The notes beneath the pieces were generated by a model. The model worked only from the letters and a program-made list of their open reading frames with translations. It had not been told where the DNA came from and did no database searches. Made by a program: the position numbers and the translations under genes. 64,000 nt of DNA from an uncultured Saprospirales bacterium (GTDB lineage Bacteria > Bacteroidota > Bacteroidia > Chitinophagales > Saprospiraceae): contig CALMIR010000200.1 of assembly GCA_937864265.1 (NCBI GenBank), positions 1 through 64,000 of the forward strand, written 5' to 3'. How positions within the stretch are numbered: the first letter of the stretch is position 1; the number at the start of each line of letters is the position of its first letter. Below are positions 32,433-40,424 of the stretch, piece by piece.

Positions 32433-33785
32433 TTACAAACGAAACACTCGACGTATGGTAGCAAAAGTATTTAAGGCAAACCAATGAGGATGTTCCGCAT
32501 AGATGCGCTCTACAGGGATTTTTACTTCATCAAATCGCTTCATTTTCAATCTTTTGAGTACTTCTTCTTCGTTTCCATGTGCCTCATTTAGTGCTTCTTG
32601 CAAATGCTCTAGAAATTCATAATCGAAATGACTTTCATTTTTTCTTATTTGCTTGGTATGGAATCGCTTTCCTAGATGTTCTGGCTTAATTTTTTTAGCG
32701 TTTTCTTCTTCGGCTCGGCTTGATGCAAGCCGCACAACTTCTCGCAATTCTCGGAAATTTCCAGGCCAATTGTAGTCTTTGAGCAATTTTAAGGAATCAT
32801 CCTCAAATGCCTCATCTGTCGCCTTATTAAAAAAAGGGCTATTTTGTGAGCACACTCTAGTATCTTTCAAAAAACAGTCTAAGCAATTGGTTAATTCACT
32901 CATTCGCTCTCTGAGTGGAGGTATCAAAATGGTAAAATATCGAAGATACTCGTCATAGAGCTGTCGGTTGAATTGGCCTTTATTTGACTTAATTCCAAGG
33001 TTTTCTTCGGAAAAAATAATCCAGCGGGCAAAATTCACATATAGCCGTTTTGCGAATGTCGTTAACAGGGCCAATTGCATATCACTGTTTATAAAGTCTA
33101 TCCCGGCTATATATAGGTATGTATTCCCTTCCAGCCCTTTAATGCTTGTTACAAGCTTATTAGGGGTGGTTTTTGATAAATCAATGATGGGTATGTTTTT
33201 ATTATTCGTACTCGAAATATTTAAGCCATAATGCCTAGCAATAAATTTTTTGCCGATGCCTGTTTCTCCCTCCAGTAAAACCGGATAGGGTGGTGTTTCC
33301 TTGATTTGGTTAAACTTCCGTTTAATGCCCTTATGTATATCGGATTCGATAATGGGAGGTATTTTTTTTACCTTTAGCGGATATGCATCTGCCGCTTTTT
33401 CTATACAATCGGCCCAACGTTTGTGATCAATGGGGTTGATTAGCGTTGCCTTTCTTAAAAAGCCAAAATTATGTGTAAGTAAACTTTGGGTTGTTTCGTA
33501 ATCCTTGATATCGTTGTTCCAAGAACAAGGAATAATAGGCGTAGTTGGTGCTATGTTAATAATATCTGGTAATACTTCTATTCCTTCTCGAAAATCTCGG
33601 GCATTAGAAATGGCTAAATCCATCAGTATGACATAGAATTTATGAGTTTCAAGTGCTCTTTTGGCCGAGCTAAATGTTTTACAGTAAATAGGAGAAAATA
33701 ATTCTTGCTTGTTATAAAAAAAGGCATGGTAAAACTCTGGCTCATCATCAATAACCAGAATGGGGTAGGGTTTGCGAAGGGTCAT
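32433..33785 (-). CDS. degenerate sigma54-type response regulator of locus B
   Basis: 450 residues. Intact receiver (D13 D14, phospho-acceptor D56). The following AAA+ domain keeps Walker A (GETGIGKK) and IPPLRER but has lost the sigma54-contact GAFTGA loop and the Walker B DE pair (LYIAGID in its place). The part between is shortened and changed. The C-terminus keeps a weak helix-turn-helix-like stretch and a tail ending RRVFRL, like the other two activators. It therefore cannot be a normal sigma54 activator. It may be a DNA-binding modulator or a hetero-hexamer subunit. Start 38 bp after the intact activator gene. Confidence 0.82.
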   Translation of the reverse strand: MTLRKPYPILVIDDEPEFYHAFFYNKQELFSPIYCKTFSSAKRALETHKFYVILMDLAISNARDFREGIEVLPDIINIAPTTPIIPCSWNNDIKDYETTQSLLTHNFGFLRKATLINPIDHKRWADCIEKAADAYPLKVKKIPPIIESDIHKGIKRKFNQIKETPPYPVLLEGETGIGKKFIARHYGLNISSTNNKNIPIIDLSKTTPNKLVTSIKGLEGNTYLYIAGIDFINSDMQLALLTTFAKRLYVNFARWIIFSEENLGIKSNKGQFNRQLYDEYLRYFTILIPPLRERMSELTNCLDCFLKDTRVCSQNSPFFNKATDEAFEDDSLKLLKDYNWPGNFRELREVVRLASSRAEEENAKKIKPEHLGKRFHTKQIRKNESHFDYEFLEHLQEALNEAHGNEEEVLKRLKMKRFDEVKIPVERIYAEHPHWFALNTFATIRRVFRL

Positions 33786-33823
33786 ATTTAAAAGCGCATT
33801 TCGTCGTGAAATAGGATATTGGA

Positions 33824-35326
33824 CTATAACTTATATACCTTTTTGACGGTCGGGAAAAAAGTAAATAGATCGGGGTACTGTTCAAAATACTTCTTTTGTA
33901 CCTTGTACCTCAGCGTCTGGTCGTTTTTCAGCCCCAGAACCCTAGCAGCTTCGTCTTTTTTACCTCCTGAATCTATGAGGGCTTTTTCTATTCTGAGCAG
34001 TTCATCATAAGCCGTTTGCTTGTGAATGGGCCAATTCGTATGTTCATAGGCGGGAGAATTGTTGGGTATCTTATGTTGAACGGCAACAGCAGAATAAACA
34101 ATGGATGCCTGCTTTTGGTTGAAACGCTCCGGTAATAAATTTTCGTCTATGATTTCTTGGCCTGCTACAAAAAGTTCAAATACTACTTTTTGCAATACGT
34201 TGCGCAATTCCCGGATATTGCCCGGCCAGTGATAAAAATGCAGCTTGGATAAGGCGGCAGGTGAAAAAGCTTCTTCCGCATTTTTGCCAAAAAGGGTTGA
34301 GGCATTGGGACAAACCTCTTCTTGCTTTAGGAAAAAATTGATCAGAGGAATAATGTCTTCCCTCCTTTCGCGCAGCGGAGGGACATAAAATGTCATCGGA
34401 CTGATGCGTTCGTAGAAATCGCGGCGAAAAGTGCCCTGTTCTATTGCTTGTTCCAAATCGACATTGGTAGCAAATACCAACTGCGCTTTTAGGGGCAACA
34501 TTCGGGTATCGCCTACTTTAGCAAATTCCCGCTCTTGCAAAACCCGCAGGAGCTTGACTTGTATATCCGGTCCAATTTCTCCGATTTCGTCCAGAAAGAG
34601 GGTACCTTCGCCTGCTTTTTCAAAATAGCCGATTTTCTCGCTCCCGGCATCGGTAAAAGCACCTTTAACATGGCCAAATAGCTCGCTTTCTAACAAAGAA
34701 TCTTTAACACCACTTAGGTTAACGGGAACAAATGGCGCTTTTTTTTGACCTTTGGCTTGATGCAGGTAGTTCACCGCCACTTCTTTGCCGACTCCTGTTT
34801 CACCTAAAAAAAGGAGGGTGGCGTTGGGGTTAAACGCAGGCAGTATTTTGAGGCGCTTTTTCAATTCCATCACGCTTTCCGATCGGGTAATGAAGCCATC
34901 TTGCTCTGCTTCTTCGAAGATAACCTTTTTGCGGGGATTGCGAAAATTTTCGATCAATTGGCTGATTTGCTCCTGCCATTTGATGGGGTGGTATTCGCTT
35001 TTACGCAGCAGGTCATAAGCACCTTGACCGAGGGCGCGTTGGTGGGTGTTTTTCTTTTCGTCGGAAGTGCATACGATGATGGGAAATCTTCCCGCAGCGT
35101 TTTTTACAGCGTTGGGCAGTATATGTTCCAAGCCGTGTTGGTATCCCTGCCCTCTAAAATCCAAATCCAGTAAAACGGCATCGTACTGCCCTTTTTCCAC
35201 CAGATCTAAACCCCGGTATTCGGTTGCCTCCGTAAAAAATTTAAAAAAATGGCCGTTCTGGCGTGTAAAAGCATCGTAATACGCCAAATCATCGTCAATA
35301 ATCAATATTTTTTTACTTTCAGGCAT
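33824..35326 (-). CDS. sigma54-dependent response regulator of locus B
   Basis: 500 residues from the ATG at 35326; a TTG at 35347 would overlap the previous gene and is less likely. Receiver (D11-D13, phospho-acceptor D54), AAA+ domain with Walker A GETGVGKE, contact loop GAFTDA (a variant of GAFTGA), Walker B GTLFLDEIGEI and VPPLRERR, then a Fis-like helix-turn-helix (about 445-480, KKDEAARVLGLKNDQTLRYK) and a tail ending KKVYKL. It should activate -24/-12 promoters; the shared TCCGAAAA sites are the obvious candidates. Closest counterpart: the locus A activator at 21692-23200. Confidence 0.9.
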   Translation of the reverse strand: MPESKKILIIDDDLAYYDAFTRQNGHFFKFFTEATEYRGLDLVEKGQYDAVLLDLDFRGQGYQHGLEHILPNAVKNAAGRFPIIVCTSDEKKNTHQRALGQGAYDLLRKSEYHPIKWQEQISQLIENFRNPRKKVIFEEAEQDGFITRSESVMELKKRLKILPAFNPNATLLFLGETGVGKEVAVNYLHQAKGQKKAPFVPVNLSGVKDSLLESELFGHVKGAFTDAGSEKIGYFEKAGEGTLFLDEIGEIGPDIQVKLLRVLQEREFAKVGDTRMLPLKAQLVFATNVDLEQAIEQGTFRRDFYERISPMTFYVPPLRERREDIIPLINFFLKQEEVCPNASTLFGKNAEEAFSPAALSKLHFYHWPGNIRELRNVLQKVVFELFVAGQEIIDENLLPERFNQKQASIVYSAVAVQHKIPNNSPAYEHTNWPIHKQTAYDELLRIEKALIDSGGKKDEAARVLGLKNDQTLRYKVQKKYFEQYPDLFTFFPTVKKVYKL

Positions 35327-35340
35327 AGGTGCTGATTCAA

Positions 35341-36171
35341 TCACCAATGATATTCCGGGTGAACGTAAGGGTCAAGCGATGTATTGACCTTTGTAATAAG
35401 TTCACTGATCTGTTCGCATACGGATTCGATTTCGTCGGGTGCCCATGTTTTCAATGTATTCTCCAAACTCCCCCCCTTTTTTAATAGGCAATCAATTTTC
35501 AATCGGGTATCTTGAAAAGGGAGATGATTGAATTTGGGATGGTAAAATTGCCAGCGATTGTCAAGTAGTTCCCATTCCTTCTTGATGGTTTTCTTTTTTT
35601 CGTCTAATTTGATTTGTTCGGGGGGAAGATTTATTTCTGTTAGTTCTTTCCGAATTCGAGAGAGTTGGCTGTTAAAGCCATAGTGCTTATCGTGTCCATC
35701 CAGAAATCGCGCCATTTGTTTGACCATATCAATTCCCCGCACGGGTAAAAACCGTTCCCAGGGATCGGCATAGGTATCTTTTTTTTCCCCAGATGGCGTG
35801 GTTATCGCACCGGCATATTCCAGTCCAAAAGCCTCAACAGGATTTATATTACCCAACCATTCGCTGATGTCATCTGGTAGTCTGAGCAGGTTTAAAAAAT
35901 TAGAATGCAAGCTTTGGGAGTAGCCGGACACAATGAGTTTAACTTTTGGGGCATGTTCGTAAAGCCAGCGTTTCCATATCTTAGCAACAGCATACTGCTG
36001 TAGCTCAATCTGCAAAGGCTCAAGAATCATTAGGTAGGTGATTTGCTCGATTTGTGTGGGGCTATTATCAAATAGAGCTTGTAACGCATAACTTTGTTCT
36101 CGAAAATAAGGAGTGATGGTTTCAATGGTTTTTGATTTTGTCGCTATATAGTAGATGGTATTTTCTGTCAT
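35341..36171 (-). CDS. pseudo-receiver protein of locus B
   Basis: 276 residues equivalent to the first half of the locus A protein at 23202-24860. The first ~115 residues form a receiver-like domain without acidic pocket or phospho-acceptor (TIYYIATKSK, YLMILEPLQIE, KLIVSGYSQ). The rest is helical, with the shared motif LDGHDKHYGFNSQLSRIRKEL. The two true receivers of the locus A protein are absent. It ends DPYVHPEYHW, so this looks like a natural short form and not a broken gene. Probably a binding partner in the relay. No enzymatic motif seen. Confidence 0.78.
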   Translation of the reverse strand: MTENTIYYIATKSKTIETITPYFREQSYALQALFDNSPTQIEQITYLMILEPLQIELQQYAVAKIWKRWLYEHAPKVKLIVSGYSQSLHSNFLNLLRLPDDISEWLGNINPVEAFGLEYAGAITTPSGEKKDTYADPWERFLPVRGIDMVKQMARFLDGHDKHYGFNSQLSRIRKELTEINLPPEQIKLDEKKKTIKKEWELLDNRWQFYHPKFNHLPFQDTRLKIDCLLKKGGSLENTLKTWAPDEIESVCEQISELITKVNTSLDPYVHPEYHW

Positions 36172-36189
36172 GGCGCTTCAATTTTCGGG

Positions 36190-37239
36190 TTAGTCCACTT
36201 CTCCTGGCACAACTTTGACCAATTCCTCTAGGGTATTGGCCATGGCATTTACTTCTTCTTGACTAAAAGTCTGGGAAGTTTCACCGTTAATTATGAAATT
36301 CAGTTTTTCCTTGCATTCGTCGTATATTTCTTTGACCAAGGCCTTGCCATTTTGGGCATCGTTCTCCAGATTGGCGATACAATCGTCAAAAAGGAAGGAT
36401 TCCTGGTGTTTTTTCTCTAAAGCCTTGAGCGTCTCCAGTTCTTTTTCGAGTTCGTTTTTCAAATCAAAATCTTGCTCCGGGTCTAAATAGTCCAATTGGT
36501 TGTAATATACTAGGAAGCTCCTCAACCGGTACATCATGGCGCGTTTGTCCTCTTGGTCACTTTTTTCGATGGCTCCCAGCAGGGCTTGGGCTTCTATGTT
36601 TTCGGGCTTTCCGGGCAGCATAAAAGGCAACCAACAATCCATAAGTTCCTCTTTGAGGTTGAGAATTTTGGTTTCAAATTCGGTTTCATAATATTGCCAA
36701 ACCCGATCAAAGTAGGGTTGTTTGACCAATTTGTTTTCCTCGTCATAAATCACTACCTTCTCATCTGTTACCGGGTCTCTACCCATAAAAAAGCCACCTG
36801 TGTCGTTTAACAGGCCGGAACGTCTGGTCGTGTAATAGATGTAATCTCGGCCAAAGGCAAAAAGAAAGCACTTGGCTAGCCGATCTTTAAAATGGGATAA
36901 TATGCTTTGGACGTCTTTGTCTTCGTAATTGTTGGAGCGATGGAGGAAAAGCATGACCCGATTCTCCGGTTTGGCATATTGCTGTATCAAGGCATGAAGT
37001 AGTCGTTCTGTTTGTCCGTTGACCTTGTATATGGAGGTGGCCACTAGTAGAGCATCAGGACAAAGACTGCTTTTTTCTACCTGGTATTCCTCATAGAATT
37101 TGCCTTTCCCTTCAGCTATATGTTGGGTATAATAATCAAACTCTGCCTCCTTTAGCACATTTTCGTTGACGTGCCGGTTTTCAAATAGCTTCCACTTCCA
37201 GTTGATAATCAGTATTTTTTTGCCTTCTGTTCTTGTCAT
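36190..37239 (-). CDS. unknown alpha/beta protein of locus B
   Basis: 349 residues, counterpart of the locus A gene at 24857. Begins TEGKKILIINWKWKLFENR; other shared blocks are VMLFLHRSNNYEDKDVQSIL, KCFLFAFGRDYIYY and YFDRVWQYYETEFETKILNLKEEL. The N-terminal half looks like an alpha/beta fold, the rest is helical with coiled-coil-like Glu/Lys stretches near residues 260-300. The start overlaps the kinase-like gene by ATGA, so translation is coupled. No family recognised, no catalytic residues assigned. Confidence 0.75.
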   Translation of the reverse strand: MTRTEGKKILIINWKWKLFENRHVNENVLKEAEFDYYTQHIAEGKGKFYEEYQVEKSSLCPDALLVATSIYKVNGQTERLLHALIQQYAKPENRVMLFLHRSNNYEDKDVQSILSHFKDRLAKCFLFAFGRDYIYYTTRRSGLLNDTGGFFMGRDPVTDEKVVIYDEENKLVKQPYFDRVWQYYETEFETKILNLKEELMDCWLPFMLPGKPENIEAQALLGAIEKSDQEDKRAMMYRLRSFLVYYNQLDYLDPEQDFDLKNELEKELETLKALEKKHQESFLFDDCIANLENDAQNGKALVKEIYDECKEKLNFIINGETSQTFSQEEVNAMANTLEELVKVVPGEVD

Positions 37240-40200
37240 GATCCGAAAAATAATTTTACCAGGTTGTATTTTAAATCCATGTCGTCCGGTTTTTGCAGGG
37301 CATCTTCGATGGTATTGATGATGGATTCGATGGGGCGGAAAGTAGTAAAGCTAGCATACGCCGGCGCTGCTTTGATTTTGTCCCACCAAGCCATGCGTCC
37401 CCTACCTGTGGTAATGATCAGGATAAAATCATCCCCAACATCTTCAGCCGCTTTACCTTGAAGAATTTGTTCATCGATGAAGTCAATGATTCGGTCTTCG
37501 CCGTATTTATCCTCACGGGCATCCAACATATTTTCAATAAACGACAGATGCAGCACCACAAAATGATAATTCAAAAAACCTCCGGGACTTGCCTGGACTT
37601 GTTTGAACTGATCGACTAGTTCATTTTGAAAGTTGAGGTGCAGGTTTTTGCGGTACAACTCCAGTCGGTCTAGTTGTAGTTGCAGCTTTGCTGGGTCAAT
37701 CTGGATATGGCTTTGCCCCTTTGCATGTGTATGCCCGGTATATAGGCGATTGTAAATACGGCGATCAAATATACAGATGCGTGAACCAAATGATTCCAAT
37801 AATTCGTACAGGTATTCCTGACTTATGGTTTCCACTTGGTGCATGTTTTTACCCTGACAAAATCGGGTTATGAATTCGCCATGACTGCGGTAATTGAATT
37901 TATCTGGTTCGGCAGTTAAGTGCGAACCATGCTCTATGGCAATACTCATGCGGTGTGGAATGGCTTTGTATTGATCGTATAAATCATCATTCGAATCTGC
38001 CTGTCCGACTTGGGCTTCGTTTTCAAATCGGACCACACCGTTCAGGTAGCTTATTCGCCCTACCCGTGTACCGCCTTCTTTAAAGTCTATGACAAAATCC
38101 TCCCCTTTTTCTTTCATCCAGATAGGAAGCCATTTTTCATAAGCCGTCTCAATGTTTTCAGGTGCTGAACCGCCTCTTAAAATGCGTAAGATTCCCTCTG
38201 CTTTGAGGCTGTTGTAATTGTGGTCTGCTGCTTCGGGCAAATGGACGAAACGGTATCGAGCCTGGTTGTCCAGGGCTACTTGTTGGCTAAACTTGGCTGC
38301 ATTTTCCACGTTTAGCACTTCTGCCCCTTTCCATACATGGAAATATTTTTTCAAATAACCCCAACCAGCTTCAGATGCAAACCTTTCGGAAAAGGCTGCT
38401 TTATAAGTATTGTATCGGCGTTGGCTGACTTCAAACTCTCGCCACGACGCGTTGTCCGCTCTGATATGATAACAGGCGGTTTTGATCCAGGGGTAATAGA
38501 TTTTTCCCAATGGCGATTCCCTGTCCTGAACTTTATCAAAAGTATTGGTCATTAATAGGGAGGCACAGATCTTATCTTGAAAGTTGCCGCCTAGCTTAGG
38601 CTGGAAAGTATCATTGGTTACGATATCCGCTTCCAGCCCTTCTATTCTTTTTACCAACAGTTTTTCATCGATGTTTACCGGGTGATTTAGCCAAACGCCT
38701 ATCTTGAACAGCTCGGGGTTCGGACTGAGTATATCTGATTCAGAATCAATGGGGCGTTCATGAATGGATACATTGAGCACCAAACCATCCCGTTGAATGG
38801 CCTTTAAGACATCCCCCTTGTAATGTTTGACATTGCGAATTTCGTTTTCCAACAAGGTGAAAAAGGCGTGCTTGCCGACCACCCCTCCTGTAAAAAACAC
38901 CTTCATTTCTTCCATTTCCTCCTTCAGCACCTGGTATAATGCCCCGGTCTCCACAAATAAGCTTTCCCTGCTATCCGTGGATTCGGTTCTGAAATCCTCC
39001 AAATTGACGATGGCAAAAGTTCCGTTGAGCAATTGGCCATCGGCACTTTTTTTAATGACCTTGGTGTTTTTGAAGGGTTCGTCTTTGTGTCGGATTTCTG
39101 CTTCAAAAATCGTAATGTTAATATGTAATTTCCGCACCTCTTCAGTATTGGCGATGGTACCCAGGTAAAGCGGATTGTTGACAAAATCGTACCAGAGCAC
39201 GTTGTACATGCTACTGGTTTTACCCGTAAAATTGGTTTGCCGGGTGATGCTGCTCCAAAAAGCGCCTTTCTCGAGCAAAAATTTAAAGAGCGGGTATAAT
39301 TCTCTGGCCAGGGTACGATTCTTAGTTAATTTTGTATAAGCTATAATAGGATTGTAGTCCCTACCCAATGCCTCAATGATTGCTTTACCTTCCTTATGTT
39401 GGTATTCTGAGCGTTCCCGAAACCACCAGCTAAGCGTAGTAAGGCTATGGGCGCTGATGTTATGGGCGAAAGAATCGAGCAGGATGGTGATGATGGCGGT
39501 TTTATAATGCTGGGCTTTTACCCGGTCGAGTACGGCATCGTTTTGTTTGATTCGCTCCTGATGATAAAATTGGTTGATTTCGTAATATTTGGCAATATTG
39601 ATGTAGCGCTGAATAGGATTTCTGGGGTTCAATTCTTTAATAACTTCCTCGAAAATGGATTTTCTGGTAATGTTTGGCCCCTTTACATCCCAGTCCATGG
39701 CCAGGTTGTCGTATTCGATTTGGAAAAGCTTAATGATGCGTTTGATGGTCGCTGCATCTTCAAATTTTGCCGTTTTGTCTTCCGGGAAAATGATCCAAAC
39801 TACCCCCTGAAACAATCCCATGCCTAGAAGCGGAATGCCAATGAATTTGTCTTTGGAAATGTCGAAGTAATCGGATAGGATAGGAAATTCGTTTTCTTTA
39901 AATGGGTTGTTTATTTCACTAAAATAATCGCTTAATTTTCCAACTTTTATATCAGTTTCATTTAACCTACCTTCTCTAAAATCATCAAAGATTGGAAAAG
40001 TGGCTATACTTTTCATTGATCTTTCTACTCTTTTATTTTTTAAGGACTTCCAGTATGGATCGCGTTTTTTTAGCCATCTATCTCTATCGAATATTTTGCC
40101 ATTCACTTCAAATTCTTTGATATAATAAATAGGGTCATCTCCTTCCAGCAGGTATCGCTGTCTTTCCGTTCCAGCATATAAAAGCCCTTCCAAGTCATTT

Positions 40201-40394
40201 TCCACATCTACTTTTTGGGCCAACCTTTCGGGGTCGCGGTCGAACATAGTAGTAATCAAGGTGAATTTTCCAATCAATTCCTCAATGTGATAAAGAATGC
40301 CATGTAGGCGATCGTGTAGTATTTCACCGAATTCATTGAATTCTGGAATCTGAAATACAATTCTTTTTTTATCGACGTTTAAAGTGGTTTTCAT
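37236..40394 (-). CDS. large GAF/histidine-kinase-like signalling protein, locus B
   Basis: 1052 residues, same layout as the locus A protein: GAF-like N-terminus (FIGIPLLGMGLFQGVVWIIF), the H-box-like FAHNISAHSLTTLSWWF, GHKL-like boxes VVGKHAFFTLLENEIRNVKH, FKIGVWLNHP and LGGNFQDKICAS, and a C-terminal receiver-like part (RICIFDRRIYN, YHFVVLHLSFIENML, FILIITTGRGR) ending KYNLVKLFFGS. The motifs are identical to those in locus A while the rest has drifted, which marks them as functional sites. Predicted role: sensor and phosphate donor for the receivers encoded downstream. Kinase activity is an inference. Confidence 0.75.
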   Translation of the reverse strand: MKTTLNVDKKRIVFQIPEFNEFGEILHDRLHGILYHIEELIGKFTLITTMFDRDPERLAQKVDVENDLEGLLYAGTERQRYLLEGDDPIYYIKEFEVNGKIFDRDRWLKKRDPYWKSLKNKRVERSMKSIATFPIFDDFREGRLNETDIKVGKLSDYFSEINNPFKENEFPILSDYFDISKDKFIGIPLLGMGLFQGVVWIIFPEDKTAKFEDAATIKRIIKLFQIEYDNLAMDWDVKGPNITRKSIFEEVIKELNPRNPIQRYINIAKYYEINQFYHQERIKQNDAVLDRVKAQHYKTAIITILLDSFAHNISAHSLTTLSWWFRERSEYQHKEGKAIIEALGRDYNPIIAYTKLTKNRTLARELYPLFKFLLEKGAFWSSITRQTNFTGKTSSMYNVLWYDFVNNPLYLGTIANTEEVRKLHINITIFEAEIRHKDEPFKNTKVIKKSADGQLLNGTFAIVNLEDFRTESTDSRESLFVETGALYQVLKEEMEEMKVFFTGGVVGKHAFFTLLENEIRNVKHYKGDVLKAIQRDGLVLNVSIHERPIDSESDILSPNPELFKIGVWLNHPVNIDEKLLVKRIEGLEADIVTNDTFQPKLGGNFQDKICASLLMTNTFDKVQDRESPLGKIYYPWIKTACYHIRADNASWREFEVSQRRYNTYKAAFSERFASEAGWGYLKKYFHVWKGAEVLNVENAAKFSQQVALDNQARYRFVHLPEAADHNYNSLKAEGILRILRGGSAPENIETAYEKWLPIWMKEKGEDFVIDFKEGGTRVGRISYLNGVVRFENEAQVGQADSNDDLYDQYKAIPHRMSIAIEHGSHLTAEPDKFNYRSHGEFITRFCQGKNMHQVETISQEYLYELLESFGSRICIFDRRIYNRLYTGHTHAKGQSHIQIDPAKLQLQLDRLELYRKNLHLNFQNELVDQFKQVQASPGGFLNYHFVVLHLSFIENMLDAREDKYGEDRIIDFIDEQILQGKAAEDVGDDFILIITTGRGRMAWWDKIKAAPAYASFTTFRPIESIINTIEDALQKPDDMDLKYNLVKLFFGS

Positions 40395-40424
40395 TAGTAA
40401 AAACGGTTGAAATTAGTTTAGTTG

